Made by a program: the position numbers and the translations under genes. A DNA stretch of 64,000 nucleotides from Mycobacterium sp. IS-1264 (GTDB lineage: Bacteria > Actinomycetota > Actinomycetes > Mycobacteriales > Mycobacteriaceae), in contig NZ_MBES01000068.1 in assembly GCF_001954195.1 (NCBI RefSeq), positions 92,950 through 156,949 on the forward strand. Direction: 5' to 3'. Numbering within the stretch: position 1 is the first letter of the stretch; every line of letters begins with the position of its first letter. This document shows positions 52,893-63,380 of this stretch, piece after piece. Below the pieces are notes generated by a model. That model had not been told where the DNA came from, did not search any database, and worked only from the letters and a program-made list of their open reading frames with translations.

Positions 52893-53859
52893 GCCCGACT
52901 TGGAGAAAAAAGCCGACGAGATCGACCCCATCCTGCTGAAGGTACTGGATGCGGTTCCGTTCCGGCTATCGACCGACGACGGCGTCGACGCTGCGCGCCA
53001 GCGGTTCCGCGACCTGCCGCGCCGCTCCTTGCACCCCGAATTGCGGGTTGAGGACCGGACCATCGACGGCCCGGCGGGGCCCATCGGCATCCGGATCTAT
53101 TGGCCGCCAACCGATTCCGAAGCCACTCCGCCGAACGCCGGCTGGCCGGTCGTCGTGTTTTTCCATGGCGGCGGCTTCGTCGTCGGCGACCTCGACACCC
53201 ACGACGGGACGTGCCGCCAGCACGCGGTGGGCGCGCACGCGATCGTGGTGTCCGTCGACTACCGGTTGGCGCCCGAGCACCCGTACCCGGCCGCGGTCGA
53301 AGACGCTTGGGCCGCAACGCTTTGGGTCGCCGAGCATGGCGCCGAGATCGGCGCCGACAGCAGCCGCATGGCGGTGGCCGGGGATTCGGCCGGCGGCACG
53401 ATCTCGGCGGTGATGGCCCAGCGCGCCCGCGCCGGCAACGGCGGACCGGCGTTGGTGTTTCAGCTGCTGTGGTATCCGTCCGCGATGTGGGACCCGTCGC
53501 TGCCGTCGTTCACCGAAAACGCCTCGGCGCCAATCCTCGACACCCGCGCCGTCGCCGCGTTCTCCCGGTGGTACGCCGGCGAAATCGACCTGTCCGATCC
53601 GCCTCCCGGAGTAGCGCCGGGCCGGGCGAAAGACCTGGCCGGCGTGGCGCCGGCCTACATCGGTGTCGCCGGCCACGATCCGCTGCGCGACGACGGCATC
53701 CGGTACGGCGAGCTGCTGGCCGCCGCCGGTGTGCCGGTGGAGGTGCACAACGCCGAGACGATGGTGCACGGCTACCTCGGCTACGCCGGTGTGGTGCCCG
53801 CCGCCACCGCCGCGCTGGATCGCGGGCTGGCGGCGCTGCGCACTGCGCTGTACAGGTAA
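52891..53859 (+). CDS. lipI: HSL-family carboxylesterase LipI
   Basis: The 322-residue alpha/beta hydrolase has the hormone-sensitive-lipase motifs: oxyanion hole [12 protein letters not shown], nucleophile GDSAGG, and the acid and histidine in GHDPLRDDG and [10 protein letters not shown]. It acts on short acyl esters by analogy with LipH. The ATG at 52891 lies on a shared CATG with the divergent membrane protein, and no clear Shine-Dalgarno precedes it. Its strong resemblance to the next gene ([19 protein letters not shown] in both) shows tandem duplication. Confidence 0.93.
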   Translation: MPDLEKKADEIDPILLKVLDAVPFRLSTDDGVDAARQRFRDLPRRSLHPELRVEDRTIDGPAGPIGIRIYWPPTDSEATPPNAGWPVVVFFHGGGFVVGDLDTHDGTCRQHAVGAHAIVVSVDYRLAPEHPYPAAVEDAWAATLWVAEHGAEIGADSSRMAVAGDSAGGTISAVMAQRARAGNGGPALVFQLLWYPSAMWDPSLPSFTENASAPILDTRAVAAFSRWYAGEIDLSDPPPGVAPGRAKDLAGVAPAYIGVAGHDPLRDDGIRYGELLAAAGVPVEVHNAETMVHGYLGYAGVVPAATAALDRGLAALRTALYR

Positions 53860-53869
53860 ATCCCTGGCG

Positions 53870-53875
53870 TATGTT
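53870..53875 (+). promoter_or_regulatory. Candidate -10 box for leaderless lipH message
   Basis: TATGTT fits TANNNT and ends six bases before the ATG at 53882, and no Shine-Dalgarno sequence separates them. It would give lipH a transcript of its own, independent of lipI, despite only 22 bases between the genes. Confidence 0.42.
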
Positions 53876-53881
53876 GTACCA

Positions 53882-54844
53882 ATGATTGAGCCCACCATCG
53901 CCCGACCAGGCATCGATCCGACGTTCAAGACGCTGCTCGACGCCTACCCGATGACCTTCAAGGCAACCGACGGCGTCGAGGTCGCCCGCGCGCGGCTCAA
54001 GCAGCTCCAGGTGCCGGTGGAAATGCTTCCGCAGCTGCGGGTCGAGGAGCGGACGGTCGGGCACGGCGAGCTCAGCGACATTCCCGTGCGGATCTACTGG
54101 CCGGCCGAGGTGGATACGCCGTTGCCCGTCGTCGTCTTCTATCACGGCGGCGGTTTCGCGCTGGGCGACCTGGACACCCACGAGCCCGTCGCCCGCGCGC
54201 ACGCCGTCGGCGCCCACGCCATCGTGGTGTCCGTCGACTATCGGCTCGCCCCGGAACACCCGTTCCCCGCCGCCGTCAACGACTCCTGGGCCGCGCTGCA
54301 GTGGGTCGCCGAGCACGCCGCCGAGCTGGGCGGCGACCCGGACCGGATCGCCGTCGCCGGCGACTCGGCGGGCGGCAACCTGGCCGCGGTCATGGCGCAC
54401 CTGGCACGCGAGAACGGCGGGCCCGGGCTGGCGTTCCAGCTGCTGTGGTACCCGGTCGTCACCGCCGATCTGTCACTGCCGTCGTATACCGAGAACGCCA
54501 CCGCGCCGATCCTGGACCGCGACGTCATCGACGCCTTCCTGACCTGGTACCTGCCCGGCATCGACATCAGCGACCCCACGACGCTGCCGGTCACCCTCGC
54601 CCCGGCCAACGCCCCCGACCTGTCCGGTCTGCCGCCCGCCTACATCGGGACCGCCGAACACGATCCGCTGCGCGACGACGGGGCCCGCTACGCCCAGCTG
54701 CTCAACGCCGCGGGCGTGCCCGCCGAATTGAGCAACGAGCCGACCCTGGTGCACGGCTACGCCAGCTTCGCCCTCGTGATCCCCGCGGCCGCCGAGGCCA
54801 CTAACCGAGGGCTGGCGGCGCTGAAGAAGGCGCTGCACCCCTAA
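53882..54844 (+). CDS. nlhH: HSL-family esterase LipH (NlhH)
   Basis: The 320-residue product is the paralogue and downstream neighbour of LipI and corresponds to the M. tuberculosis carboxylesterase NlhH (LipH), active on short-chain esters. Catalytic motifs are [33 protein letters not shown] and LVHGYASFA. The start at ATG 53882 ([16 protein letters not shown]) fits the known protein. It converges on the AraC gene with overlapping stops, and a strong hairpin follows its stop codon. Confidence 0.95.
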   Translation: MIEPTIARPGIDPTFKTLLDAYPMTFKATDGVEVARARLKQLQVPVEMLPQLRVEERTVGHGELSDIPVRIYWPAEVDTPLPVVVFYHGGGFALGDLDTHEPVARAHAVGAHAIVVSVDYRLAPEHPFPAAVNDSWAALQWVAEHAAELGGDPDRIAVAGDSAGGNLAAVMAHLARENGGPGLAFQLLWYPVVTADLSLPSYTENATAPILDRDVIDAFLTWYLPGIDISDPTTLPVTLAPANAPDLSGLPPAYIGTAEHDPLRDDGARYAQLLNAAGVPAELSNEPTLVHGYASFALVIPAAAEATNRGLAALKKALHP

Positions 54845-55875
54845 GGCGTGGCGCCCTGGCGTGAATACGCGCGGGGCGCCACGCCGTACCAGCGTTTGAA
54901 CGCATGCGAAAACGTCGAGACTTCGGTGTAACCCAGCCGCGTGGACACCTCCTCCACCGTCAGCCCGACATTACGTAACAAGTCCACCGCCACCGTGGAT
55001 CTCGCTTCGTTGAGCAGCGCGCGGAAGGACGTTCCTTCCTCGGCGAGCCGCCGGCGCAGCGTTCGCGGGTGGACGTCGAGTTCCGCGGCGATGTCGGGAA
55101 GCGTTGGGAACACACCGGAATCGCGGAACAGCTTGCTGCGCACGAGCGCGGTGATCCCTCGGCGGCCCTGGCTGTTCTGCATCAGCACGTCGCACTGCGC
55201 CATGCAGATTTCCAGCGTGTGCCGGTCCGCCTGCGGCAGCGGCTCGTCGAACATGGCGCGCGGAATGCGCACCCTGTTGTGCGCCCGGCCGAACGCGACG
55301 TCATGCACGGGGACGAGGTCGAGCAGCGGCCGCAGCAGTTCCTCGTCGACCGCCAGTTCGGCTGATACCTGGTCGGCGTATTTCTCCGCGACCGGCAGCA
55401 CGAAAGTGTTTGTGGTCGCTAGGATTCCAGCGATGTCGCGCTCGATGAAGAAGGCCCGCACATCCGCGGGCAGGTGGTCGGCGTCGAGCTCGATGACACA
55501 GTCCTCGGCGGTTTCGAACAACGCGAGGTTGATCTGCATGGTGGTCAGCGCGAAATAGCGCATCGCGATGGAAAACAGTTCCCGAAGGGTGCCGCACGAC
55601 ATGACGGCAAACCCGAACAATCCCAAATGGGTAAGCGTGGACCGGCTGCCCACGTCGACGCCGATGCCGGCCTCGCCCGGAAGTCGCGCGAGCACGCGGC
55701 GCACCGCCTCGATCTCGTCCAGGGCGCTGACCATGGTGTCGGGATTGCTCAGGTCGGCAGGGCCGATGGCGGTGCCCGCCAGCACCTCGCTCGTCGGCAC
55801 CCCGTGTTCGTTGGCCACCTCGCACAGCACCCGGGTCGCGTGCACGGTGTGACTCAGCGTCGGCGGTTGGTCCAT
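54841..55875 (-). CDS. AraC/XylS-family regulator (Rv1395-like)
   Basis: The 344-residue protein has an N-terminal ligand-sensing domain typical of the OruR/ArgR-like mycobacterial group and a C-terminal double helix-turn-helix: [20 protein letters not shown] and [20 protein letters not shown] followed by [13 protein letters not shown]. The ATG at 55875 ([16 protein letters not shown]) gives the same length as Rv1395, while the longer ORF reads through the promoter region. Rv1395 binds the shared intergenic region, activates cyp132 and represses its own gene, and the same layout is seen here. Confidence 0.93.
   Translation of the reverse strand: MDQPPTLSHTVHATRVLCEVANEHGVPTSEVLAGTAIGPADLSNPDTMVSALDEIEAVRRVLARLPGEAGIGVDVGSRSTLTHLGLFGFAVMSCGTLRELFSIAMRYFALTTMQINLALFETAEDCVIELDADHLPADVRAFFIERDIAGILATTNTFVLPVAEKYADQVSAELAVDEELLRPLLDLVPVHDVAFGRAHNRVRIPRAMFDEPLPQADRHTLEICMAQCDVLMQNSQGRRGITALVRSKLFRDSGVFPTLPDIAAELDVHPRTLRRRLAEEGTSFRALLNEARSTVAVDLLRNVGLTVEEVSTRLGYTEVSTFSHAFKRWYGVAPRAYSRQGATP
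54845..54885. terminator. Hairpin after lipH, inside the 3' end of the AraC gene
   Basis: GGCGTGGCGCCC (54845-54856) pairs perfectly with GGGCGCCACGCC (54874-54885), a 12-base stem with a 17-base loop. It begins on the base after the lipH stop and encodes the last codons of the convergent regulator. It could terminate lipH; there is no U-run. Confidence 0.6.
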
Positions 55876-55938
55876 ACGATGTCCTAAACTCCCAACTCCT
55901 TGTCCGATAATCTCATTACTCCGCACCGCCGTCACCCC

Positions 55939-55944
55939 TACAGT
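55939..55944 (+). promoter_or_regulatory. Candidate -10 box for leaderless cyp132 message
   Basis: TACAGT fits TANNNT and is six bases from the ATG at 55951 with no Shine-Dalgarno between. The 75-base spacer to the divergent AraC gene should also contain that regulator's sites. Confidence 0.42.
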
Positions 55945-55950
55945 TGAGTC

Positions 55951-57336
55951 ATGGCGACCCTCACCGCTGAGCGGCCGCTGGCGGGCCCCGCCAGACGCCT
56001 GAGCTTTTGGACGATGACACGCGAGGCCCTCACCGTCGGATTCGACGTGGGCGACGGATTCATGAGCCGGATATCCGGCAGCGATATCGTCCGATTCCGT
56101 TGCGCCAGTAGGCGTTTTGTTTCGATCAGTCATCCCGACTACGTCGATCACGTGCTACACGAGGCGCGGCTGAAATACGTCAAGTCATCCGAGTACGAGC
56201 CGATACGCGCCACCGCCGGCATCAACCTGCTGACCGACGAGGGCGATTCCTGGGCGGCGCACCGCGGCCAGCTGAACCCGACCTTCGCCCGGCGCCACCT
56301 GAACGGCATCGTCGACCTGATGATCGACCCGATCGCGGCCGTCACCGACGAGCTGCCGACGGGCACGCGCTTCGACATCCACCAGACGATGGTCGAGGCG
56401 ACACTGCGCGTGGTCGCCAATTCTCTGTTCAGCCAGGACTTCGGGCCGCTGGTGGAAAGCATGAACGACCTGGCGACGCGCGGGCTGCGGCATGCGGAGC
56501 GGCTGCAACGACTCGGGCTGTGGGGCCTGATGCCGCCCCCGGTCTACGACGCACTGCACTGGCTGGCCTTCTCCGGCGTCCGCATGCCGCCGCCGCTGCG
56601 CGACATGCAGGACATCACGCTGACCCTCGACCGCGCCGTCAACGCCGTGATCGATCACCGGATGCTGCACCCGACCGACTCCGCCGACCTGCTCAACGTG
56701 CTGCTGCGCGCCGACGGCGGGCGCTGGCCCCGTCAGCGGATCCGCGACGAGGCCCTGACGTTCATGCTCGCCGGCCACGAGACCACCGCCAACGCCATGT
56801 CCTGGTTCTGGTATCTGATGGCGCAGCACCAAGACGCCCGCGACCGGATGCTCGCCGAGATCGACGACGTGCTCGGCGCTCGCCGACCTACCGCCGACGA
56901 CCTGGGCAGGCTGCCGTGGACCACCGCGTGCCTGCAGGAATCGCAGCGCTACTACTCGGCCGTGTGGACGATCTCGCGGCGGGCCATCGAGGAGGACGTG
57001 ATCGGCGGCCACCACATCCGTCGCGGCACCACCGTCCTCATCCCGATCCACCACATTCACCACGACCCGCGCTGGTGGCCCGACCCGGAGACGTTCGACC
57101 CCAACCGTTTTTGCACACCATCCGACCGGCCCCGCTCGGCGTACCTGCCGTTCGGCGGCGGCCGGCGCATCTGCATCGGGCAGAGTTTCGCCATGATGGA
57201 GATGGTGCTGATGGCGGCGATCATGAGTCAGCGCTTCACCTTTGACCTCGCGCCCGGCCCGCCCGTCGAACTCGAGGCGACGCTGACGCTACGGCCGAAG
57301 AACGGAGTGCACGTGATCGGAAAGCCACGCACATGA
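55951..57336 (+). CDS. cyp132: Cytochrome P450 CYP132
   Basis: The 461-residue monooxygenase has the oxygen-binding I-helix motif [10 protein letters not shown], the ExxR motif in ESQRYY, and the heme-binding [11 protein letters not shown] with Cys408. There is no membrane anchor, in keeping with soluble bacterial P450s. The substrate is not known. It lies divergently from its presumed regulator and overlaps the downstream flavin monooxygenase by four bases, so the two oxygenases are likely to act on the same lipid or xenobiotic route. Confidence 0.95.
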   Translation: MATLTAERPLAGPARRLSFWTMTREALTVGFDVGDGFMSRISGSDIVRFRCASRRFVSISHPDYVDHVLHEARLKYVKSSEYEPIRATAGINLLTDEGDSWAAHRGQLNPTFARRHLNGIVDLMIDPIAAVTDELPTGTRFDIHQTMVEATLRVVANSLFSQDFGPLVESMNDLATRGLRHAERLQRLGLWGLMPPPVYDALHWLAFSGVRMPPPLRDMQDITLTLDRAVNAVIDHRMLHPTDSADLLNVLLRADGGRWPRQRIRDEALTFMLAGHETTANAMSWFWYLMAQHQDARDRMLAEIDDVLGARRPTADDLGRLPWTTACLQESQRYYSAVWTISRRAIEEDVIGGHHIRRGTTVLIPIHHIHHDPRWWPDPETFDPNRFCTPSDRPRSAYLPFGGGRRICIGQSFAMMEMVLMAAIMSQRFTFDLAPGPPVELEATLTLRPKNGVHVIGKPRT

Positions 57337-58811
57337 ACCCCGACTACGATGCCCTGATCGTCGGCGCCGGGTTCTCCGGTATCGGCGCCGCCATCAAGCT
57401 CGACAAGGCACGGCTGCCCAACTACCTCGTGGTCGAGGCCGGCGACGGGGTCGGCGGCACCTGGCACTGGAACACCTATCCCGGTATCGCCGTGGACATT
57501 CCGTCGTTTTCCTACCAGTATTCCTTCGAACAGAGCCCGCGCTGGTCGCGGACCTACGCGCCCGGCCACGAGCTGAAGGCCTACGCCGAACACTGCGTGG
57601 ACAAGTACGGCATCCGGTCGCGAATCCGGTTCAACACCAAGGTGCTTTCCGCCGAGTTCGACGACGAGCGCTCGTTGTGGCGGGTGCAGACCGACCCCGG
57701 CGGCGAACTCACCGCCAGGTTCCTGATCAGCGCCAGCGGCGTGCTCACCGTGCCGAACCTGCCCGACATCGACGGCGTGGACTCCTTCGCCGGCATCACC
57801 ATGCACACCGCCCGGTGGGACCACACCCAGGACCTCACGGGTAAGCGCGTCGCCATCATCGGCACCGGCGCGTCGGCAGTGCAAGTCATTCCCGAGATCG
57901 CCCCAATCGTCAAGCAGCTCACGGTGTTTCAACGCACCCCGATCTGGTGCTTCCCGAAGTTCGACGTCCCGCTGCCCGCGCCGGCGCGCTGGGCGATGCG
58001 CATCCCCGGCGGCAAAGCCGTCCAGCGGCTGCTCAGCCAGGCTTTCGTCGAGCTGACCTTCCCGATTGCGGCGCAATACTTCACCGTGTTCCCGATGGCC
58101 AAGAGGATGCAGTCGGCCGGGCTTTCCTATCTGCGTCAGCAGGTCCACGACCCGACGGTGCGCGACCAACTCACGCCGCGCTACGCCGTGGGCTGCAAGC
58201 GGCCGGGCTTCCACAACACGTATCTGGCCACCTTCAACCGCGACAACGTGCGGCTGGTCACCGAACCGATCGACAAGATCACGCCCGCGGCCGTAGCCAC
58301 CACCGACGGCGAAAACCACGAGGTCGACGTGCTGATCCTGGCGACCGGCTTCAAAGTGATGGACACCGACAACGTCCCGACCTTCGCGGTCACCGGAAGC
58401 GGCGGCCGGTCGCTGAGCCGCTTCTGGGACGAACACCGGCTACAGGCCTACGAGGGCGTCAGCATTCCCGGTTTCCCCAATATGTTCACCGTGTTCGGGC
58501 CTTACGGCTACGTCGGCTCGTCGTATTTCGCGCTGATCGAGACCCAGACCCACCACATCGTGCGGTGCCTGAAGCAGGCCCGGCGCAAGGGTGCGACGCG
58601 GGTCGAGGTCACCGAGGAGGCCAACGACCGCTACTTCGCCGAGATGATGCGCAAGCGGCATCGTCAGGTCTTCTGGCAGGACAGCTGCCGGCTGGCCAAC
58701 AGCTACTACTTCGACAAGAACGGCGACGTGCCGCTGCGCCCCGCCACCACGGTGGAGGCCTACTGGCGCAGCCGGCGTTTCGACCTCGGCGACTACCGAT
58801 TCACCGGCTAG
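57333..58811 (+). CDS. Flavin-containing (Baeyer-Villiger type) monooxygenase (Rv1393c-like)
   Basis: The 492-residue class B flavoprotein monooxygenase has two Rossmann motifs, VGAGFSGIGAAIKL near the N-terminus and IIGTGASAVQVIPEI near residue 175. It also has the BVMO fingerprint FAGITMHTARW (an FxGxxxHxxxW variant) and GVGGTWHWNTYPG. It uses NADPH and oxygen to insert an oxygen atom next to a carbonyl or to oxidise a heteroatom. Which of the two it does cannot be told. Its ATG overlaps the cyp132 stop (ATGA). Confidence 0.92.
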   Translation: MNPDYDALIVGAGFSGIGAAIKLDKARLPNYLVVEAGDGVGGTWHWNTYPGIAVDIPSFSYQYSFEQSPRWSRTYAPGHELKAYAEHCVDKYGIRSRIRFNTKVLSAEFDDERSLWRVQTDPGGELTARFLISASGVLTVPNLPDIDGVDSFAGITMHTARWDHTQDLTGKRVAIIGTGASAVQVIPEIAPIVKQLTVFQRTPIWCFPKFDVPLPAPARWAMRIPGGKAVQRLLSQAFVELTFPIAAQYFTVFPMAKRMQSAGLSYLRQQVHDPTVRDQLTPRYAVGCKRPGFHNTYLATFNRDNVRLVTEPIDKITPAAVATTDGENHEVDVLILATGFKVMDTDNVPTFAVTGSGGRSLSRFWDEHRLQAYEGVSIPGFPNMFTVFGPYGYVGSSYFALIETQTHHIVRCLKQARRKGATRVEVTEEANDRYFAEMMRKRHRQVFWQDSCRLANSYYFDKNGDVPLRPATTVEAYWRSRRFDLGDYRFTG

Positions 58812-58851
58812 ACCGCAAATTCGGTTGCGGCCTTGCACTAGGCTTCGACGC

Positions 58852-59415
58852 GTGGCGAAAGAGTTTTCGCGTATCGACGAGTCGCTGCGCGAGTTCATCG
58901 GCGAGCAGGCCGTGTTCTTCGTGGCCACCGCTCCGTCCGACGGCGGCCGAATCAACCTCTCCCCCAAGGGGTATCGGGACACCTTCGCGGTGCTGGACGA
59001 CCGCACCGTCGCCTATCTCGACATGTTCGGCAGCGGCGTGGAAACCATCGCCCACCTGCGCGACAACGGCCGCATCACCGTCATGTTCTGCTCATTCACC
59101 CGCAACTCGCGGATCCTGCGATTGTTCGGCACCGGCCGCGCGGTCCGGCCCGACGACGCCGAATTCGAGGGCCTGCGAACGCATTTCGGTGGCGAACATC
59201 CCGGCGTGCGGGCCATCATCGTGATCGACCTCGAGCGCATCGCCGACGCGTGCGGGTTCGCGGTGCCCTACTACGAGCTCGTCGACGAACGGCCGGTGCT
59301 CGATGCGCATCACGCCAAAGCGCCCGCCGAGGCCTACGCCCGCCTGGTCGAACGCAATCGGCACAGCATCGATGGCCTGCCCGCGCTAGAGCCCGACCAC
59401 CCGCTGCCTAGATAG
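58852..59415 (+). CDS. PPOX-fold flavin-binding protein
   Basis: The 187-residue protein is of the pyridoxamine-phosphate-oxidase-like split-barrel superfamily, seen from [40 protein letters not shown] and [19 protein letters not shown]. Mycobacteria have many of these, binding FMN, F420 or heme. The start is GTG 58852; TAGGCT at 58839-58844 with seven bases to the GTG would fit a leaderless message. It follows the flavin monooxygenase by 40 bases. I do not recall this gene at the matching place in M. tuberculosis. Confidence 0.85.
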   Translation: MAKEFSRIDESLREFIGEQAVFFVATAPSDGGRINLSPKGYRDTFAVLDDRTVAYLDMFGSGVETIAHLRDNGRITVMFCSFTRNSRILRLFGTGRAVRPDDAEFEGLRTHFGGEHPGVRAIIVIDLERIADACGFAVPYYELVDERPVLDAHHAKAPAEAYARLVERNRHSIDGLPALEPDHPLPR

Positions 59416-60619
59416 CGCGCTTGAGCTCGTCGACCATGTTCAGCTGCTCCCACGGCAGCTCGACGTCGGTGCGGCCGAAGTGCCCGTAGGCGGCGGTCTG
59501 CGCGTAGATCGGGCGCAGCAGGTCCAGGTCGCGGATGATCGCGCCGGGCCGCAGGTCGAACACCTCGGGCACGATCTTCTCGATCTTGACCGGGTCGACG
59601 ATCGCGGTACCGAACGTCTCGATGAACAATCCCACCGGCGCGGCCTTGCCGATGGCGTAGGCCACCTGCACCTCGACCCGCTCCGCCAGCCCGGCGGCGA
59701 CGATGTTCTTGGCCACCCAGCGCATCGCGTACGCCGCCGAACGGTCCACCTTGGACGGATCCTTGCCGGAGAAGGCGCCGCCGCCGTGGCGGGCCCAGCC
59801 GCCGTACGTGTCGACGATGATCTTGCGGCCGGTCAGGCCCGCGTCCCCCATCGGGCCGCCGAGGACGAACTTCCCCGTGGGGTTGACCAGCACCCGGGTC
59901 GACGACGAGTCCAGGGTCTCGTGGGCCAGCTCGTCGAGCACGGTCTTGAGCACGTGCTCCCGGATGTCGGGATCCAGCTTCTTCGCCAGGTCGATGCCGT
60001 CGGCGTGCTGGGTGGACACGACCACGGTGTCCAGCCGGACCGGGACGTCGTCCTCGTACTCGATGGTGACCTGCGTCTTGCCGTCCGGCCGCAAGTACGG
60101 CAGCGTGCCGTTCTTGCGGACCTCGGTCAGCTTGCGCGACAGCCGGTGCGCCAGCGCGATGGGCAGCGGCATCAACTCCGGGGTGTCGTTGATCGCGTAG
60201 CCGAACATCAGGCCCTGGTCGCCGGCCCCCTGGGCGTCCAGCGGGTCCTGCTCGCCCTCGACGCGGGCCTCGTAGGCGGTGTCGACGCCCTGCGCGATGT
60301 CGGGCGACTGCGCGCCGATGCCGATGTTCACGCCGCACGACGCACCGTCGAAGCCCTTGTCCGACGAGTCGTAGCCGATCTCCAGGATGCGCGCGCGCAC
60401 CGTGTTGGTGATGTCGGCGAACGCCTCTTTCGCCGTCGTCGTCACCTCGCCAACGACGTGCACCTGCCCGGTGGTCACCAGAGTCTCGACCGCGACACGT
60501 GAGCGGGGGTCCTCCGCCAAAAGCGCGTCGAGGACCGAGTCGCTGATCGCGTCACAGATTTTGTCGGGATGTCCCTCGGTCACCGACTCACTGGTAAACA
60601 GCCGACCCTTCTCGCTCAC
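59408..60619 (-). CDS. metK: S-adenosylmethionine synthase
   Basis: MetK makes SAM from ATP and methionine. The 403-residue tetramer-forming protein has [32 protein letters not shown] and [20 protein letters not shown], with C-terminus [19 protein letters not shown] choose GTG 60619 ([12 protein letters not shown]) because the longer ORF reads the intergenic region. It is the last gene of mihF-gmk-rpoZ-coaBC-metK, after a 97-base gap that may contain its own promoter. The end overlaps the PPOX gene's end. Confidence 0.98.
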   Translation of the reverse strand: MSEKGRLFTSESVTEGHPDKICDAISDSVLDALLAEDPRSRVAVETLVTTGQVHVVGEVTTTAKEAFADITNTVRARILEIGYDSSDKGFDGASCGVNIGIGAQSPDIAQGVDTAYEARVEGEQDPLDAQGAGDQGLMFGYAINDTPELMPLPIALAHRLSRKLTEVRKNGTLPYLRPDGKTQVTIEYEDDVPVRLDTVVVSTQHADGIDLAKKLDPDIREHVLKTVLDELAHETLDSSSTRVLVNPTGKFVLGGPMGDAGLTGRKIIVDTYGGWARHGGGAFSGKDPSKVDRSAAYAMRWVAKNIVAAGLAERVEVQVAYAIGKAAPVGLFIETFGTAIVDPVKIEKIVPEVFDLRPGAIIRDLDLLRPIYAQTAAYGHFGRTDVELPWEQLNMVDELKRAI

Positions 60620-60716
60620 TCTGTCATCCTTCCAGTCCCTCACCCAAAACTTAGTTAGACAAATTATTTTACGCCCTAGGCCCAACCGGCCCAGCCGGGC
60701 GCATGCAAGAGTATCG

Positions 60717-61955
60717 CTAGCCCGTGTGGTGCAGAAACGCCACGATCGCATCAACGATACGGCTGGCCATCAGCGTCTTGGAACCGTGCTGCAGCGCGGA
60801 CTCGGCGCCGTCGGACGCCAGCAGCCAGCCGTCGTTGCTGTCCACCTCGAACGCCCTGCCGTCGCCCACGGCGTTGACGACCAACAGGTCACAGCCCTTG
60901 CGCCGCAACTTCTCTCGGGCGTGGAAGAGCACATCGCCGTTGGCGTCGCCGGTCTCGGCGGCGAACCCCACGATGGCCCGCATGTTGGGCAGCTCGCCGT
61001 GGGCGCGCGCCCGCACCGCGCCGGCCAGCACGTCGTCGTTGCGCACCAGCTCGATCGTGGGCGGGTCGTCGGGACCCTTTTTGATCTTGGCGGCGGCAAC
61101 CTGCGCGGGCCGGAAGTCGGCCACCGCGGCCGCCATCACCAGCACGTCGGCGTCGGGGGCGTGCTTGGACACCGCCTCTCCGAGCTGTTGCGCCGAGCTG
61201 ACGTGGACGACGTGGACACCGGCGGGGTCGATGAGTCCGGCGGTGTGCCCGGCGATCAGGGTGACCTCGGCGCCGCGCTGGGCGGCGACCCGGGCGACCG
61301 CGTAGCCCTGCTTGCCGGAGCTGCGATTGCCGACGAAGCGGACGGGATCGATCGGTTCGCGGGTGCCGCCGGCGGTCACCAGCAGCTTGCAGCCGGCGAG
61401 GTCGTAGGGCAGGGCGTCGTGTCGCTCCAGCAGCAGGTGGGCGAGCGTGGTGATCTCTTCGGCCTCGGGCAGCCGTCCGGCCCCGCTGTCGGCGCCGGTG
61501 AGGCGCCCGGATGCGGGTTCCAGCACAACGGCCCCGCGGCGGCGCAACGTCGCCACGTTGTCGACGGTGGCCGGGTGCAACCACATCTCGGTGTGCATCG
61601 CCGGCGCGAACAGCACCGGACATCGCGCCGTGAGCAGCGTCGCGGTCAGCAGGTCGTCGGCGCGGCCGTGCACGGCACGCGCCAGCAGGTCGGCGGTTGC
61701 GGGCGCCACGACGACCAGGTCGGCCTGCTGACCCAGCCGCACATGCGGCACCTCGGGAACGTCGGAGAAGACGCCGGTGTGGACCGGCTGTCCGGAAAGC
61801 GCCTCGAAAGTGGCCGCCCCGACGAAGCGCAACGCGGATTCGGTGGGGATGACGCGGACCTCATGGCCGGCCTCGGCGAGCTGACGAACGACGGTGCACG
61901 CCTTGTAGGCGGCGATGCCACCGGAGACGCCGACGACGATCCGCTTGCGGTCCAC
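60717..61955 (-). CDS. coaBC: Bifunctional CoaBC (phosphopantothenoylcysteine synthetase/decarboxylase)
   Basis: CoaBC ligates cysteine to phosphopantothenate and decarboxylates the product on the route to CoA. The 412-residue protein has the N-terminal flavoprotein CoaC half ([38 protein letters not shown], and PAMHTEMW, the mycobacterial version of PAMNxxM) and the CoaB half ([42 protein letters not shown]). Start ATG 61955. It lies 15 bases after rpoZ. In M. tuberculosis it is called dfp. Confidence 0.97.
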   Translation of the reverse strand: MDRKRIVVGVSGGIAAYKACTVVRQLAEAGHEVRVIPTESALRFVGAATFEALSGQPVHTGVFSDVPEVPHVRLGQQADLVVVAPATADLLARAVHGRADDLLTATLLTARCPVLFAPAMHTEMWLHPATVDNVATLRRRGAVVLEPASGRLTGADSGAGRLPEAEEITTLAHLLLERHDALPYDLAGCKLLVTAGGTREPIDPVRFVGNRSSGKQGYAVARVAAQRGAEVTLIAGHTAGLIDPAGVHVVHVSSAQQLGEAVSKHAPDADVLVMAAAVADFRPAQVAAAKIKKGPDDPPTIELVRNDDVLAGAVRARAHGELPNMRAIVGFAAETGDANGDVLFHAREKLRRKGCDLLVVNAVGDGRAFEVDSNDGWLLASDGAESALQHGSKTLMASRIVDAIVAFLHHTG

Positions 61956-61970
61956 AGCGCGCCCGGCCTG

Positions 61971-62303
<333 letters not shown>

Positions 62304-62382
62304 TTAAGAAAATCTCCTGGCGGCGTAGAGCGGTGGGAAAGTCGATGCTTGATCGGTCTGGGTCCGGCTCTGACCAGGCGAC

Positions 62383-63009
62383 TCAATCCGAGCCAGGCGC
62401 GGTTTCCACCAGCAAGGATACCAATTCCGCGCACGCAGACTCCAATCGACTGTTGACCACGACCTCGTCGAAGTCGTCCTGCGCCGCCAGCTCGACGCGG
62501 GCGGTGTCCAGCCGGCGCTGGATCACCTCGGGCGTCTCGGTGCCGCGGCCCACCAGCCTGGCCTCCAGGTCCTCCCAGCTGGGCGGCGCCAGAAACACCG
62601 CGATGGCCTCGGGCATCGCCCGCTTGACGGCCCTGGCCCCGGCCAGATCGACCTCGATGAGCACCGGGCGCCCGGCCGCCGCGGCGGCGCGCACCGGCTC
62701 GGCCAATGTGCCCGATCGGTGCAGCCCGCCGTGGATCTCGGCCCACTCCAGCAGGGCGCCCTCGTCGATCAGTTCCTGAAAGCGGGCGGGGCTCACGAAG
62801 TGGTAGTCGACGCCGTCGACCTCCCCGGGCCGCGGCGCCCGCGTCGTGGCGGAAACGCTGAAATGCAGGTTGGGGATCCGCTCGCGCAAGCAGCGGACCA
62901 CCGTGGACTTGCCGACCGCGGAGGGACCGGACAGCACGACCACGCGTCCGTTGCCGATCGGCTCGGGACGCGCTCCGCACTCGACGTCCGGTCCCCCGCT
63001 CGCGCTCAT
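62383..63009 (-). CDS. gmk: Guanylate kinase
   Basis: Gmk phosphorylates GMP or dGMP to the diphosphate. The 208-residue protein has the P-loop [17 protein letters not shown], the GMP-binding [22 protein letters not shown] and [14 protein letters not shown] choose ATG 63009 ([10 protein letters not shown]), giving the mycobacterial length; longer ORFs include mihF and its leader in other frames. It follows mihF by 56 bases. Confidence 0.97.
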   Translation of the reverse strand: MSASGGPDVECGARPEPIGNGRVVVLSGPSAVGKSTVVRCLRERIPNLHFSVSATTRAPRPGEVDGVDYHFVSPARFQELIDEGALLEWAEIHGGLHRSGTLAEPVRAAAAAGRPVLIEVDLAGARAVKRAMPEAIAVFLAPPSWEDLEARLVGRGTETPEVIQRRLDTARVELAAQDDFDEVVVNSRLESACAELVSLLVETAPGSD

Positions 63010-63065
63010 CGGCGCTCCTGGGTCGGTGCCCGCACAGGCCGTTCGGCCTGCATCGCGCGGCCGGG

Positions 63066-63380
63066 TTAGGAGCCGAACTTTTCCAGCAGGGCCTTGCGCT
63101 GACGGTCGCCGAGACCACGCAGACGGCGAGTCGGCGCGATTTCCAGCTCGGTCATGATTTCCTGCGCCTTGACCTTGCCCACCTTCGGCAAAGCCTCCAA
63201 CAGCGCAGAAACCTTCATCTTGCCCAAGACTTCGTTGGTCTCGGCGTCCTTGAGCACCTGGGTCAGGCTGGTGCCACCGCGCTTCAGCCGGTCCTTGAGC
63301 TCTGCTCGCGCTCGACGTGCGGCAGCCGCCTTCTCCAACGCGGCCGCGCGCTGCTCGTCGGTCAACTGGGGAAGGGCCAC
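63066..63380 (-). CDS. mihF: Mycobacterial integration host factor
   Basis: mIHF is an essential nucleoid-associated protein and cofactor of phage L5 integration, unrelated to E. coli IHF. The 104-residue protein is all helix, with a basic N-terminal half ([20 protein letters not shown]) and the helix-two-turn-helix [21 protein letters not shown] followed by [16 protein letters not shown] choose GTG 63380 ([10 protein letters not shown]) with CGGAGGAATC just upstream; the ORF extension from 63401 is not needed. Confidence 0.96.
   Translation of the reverse strand: MALPQLTDEQRAAALEKAAAARRARAELKDRLKRGGTSLTQVLKDAETNEVLGKMKVSALLEALPKVGKVKAQEIMTELEIAPTRRLRGLGDRQRKALLEKFGS

Noticed and set aside
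60620..60716. SAM riboswitch before metK
   Set aside because: The gap is about 97 bases, too short for a SAM-IV-type aptamer plus expression platform, and no conserved core was seen.
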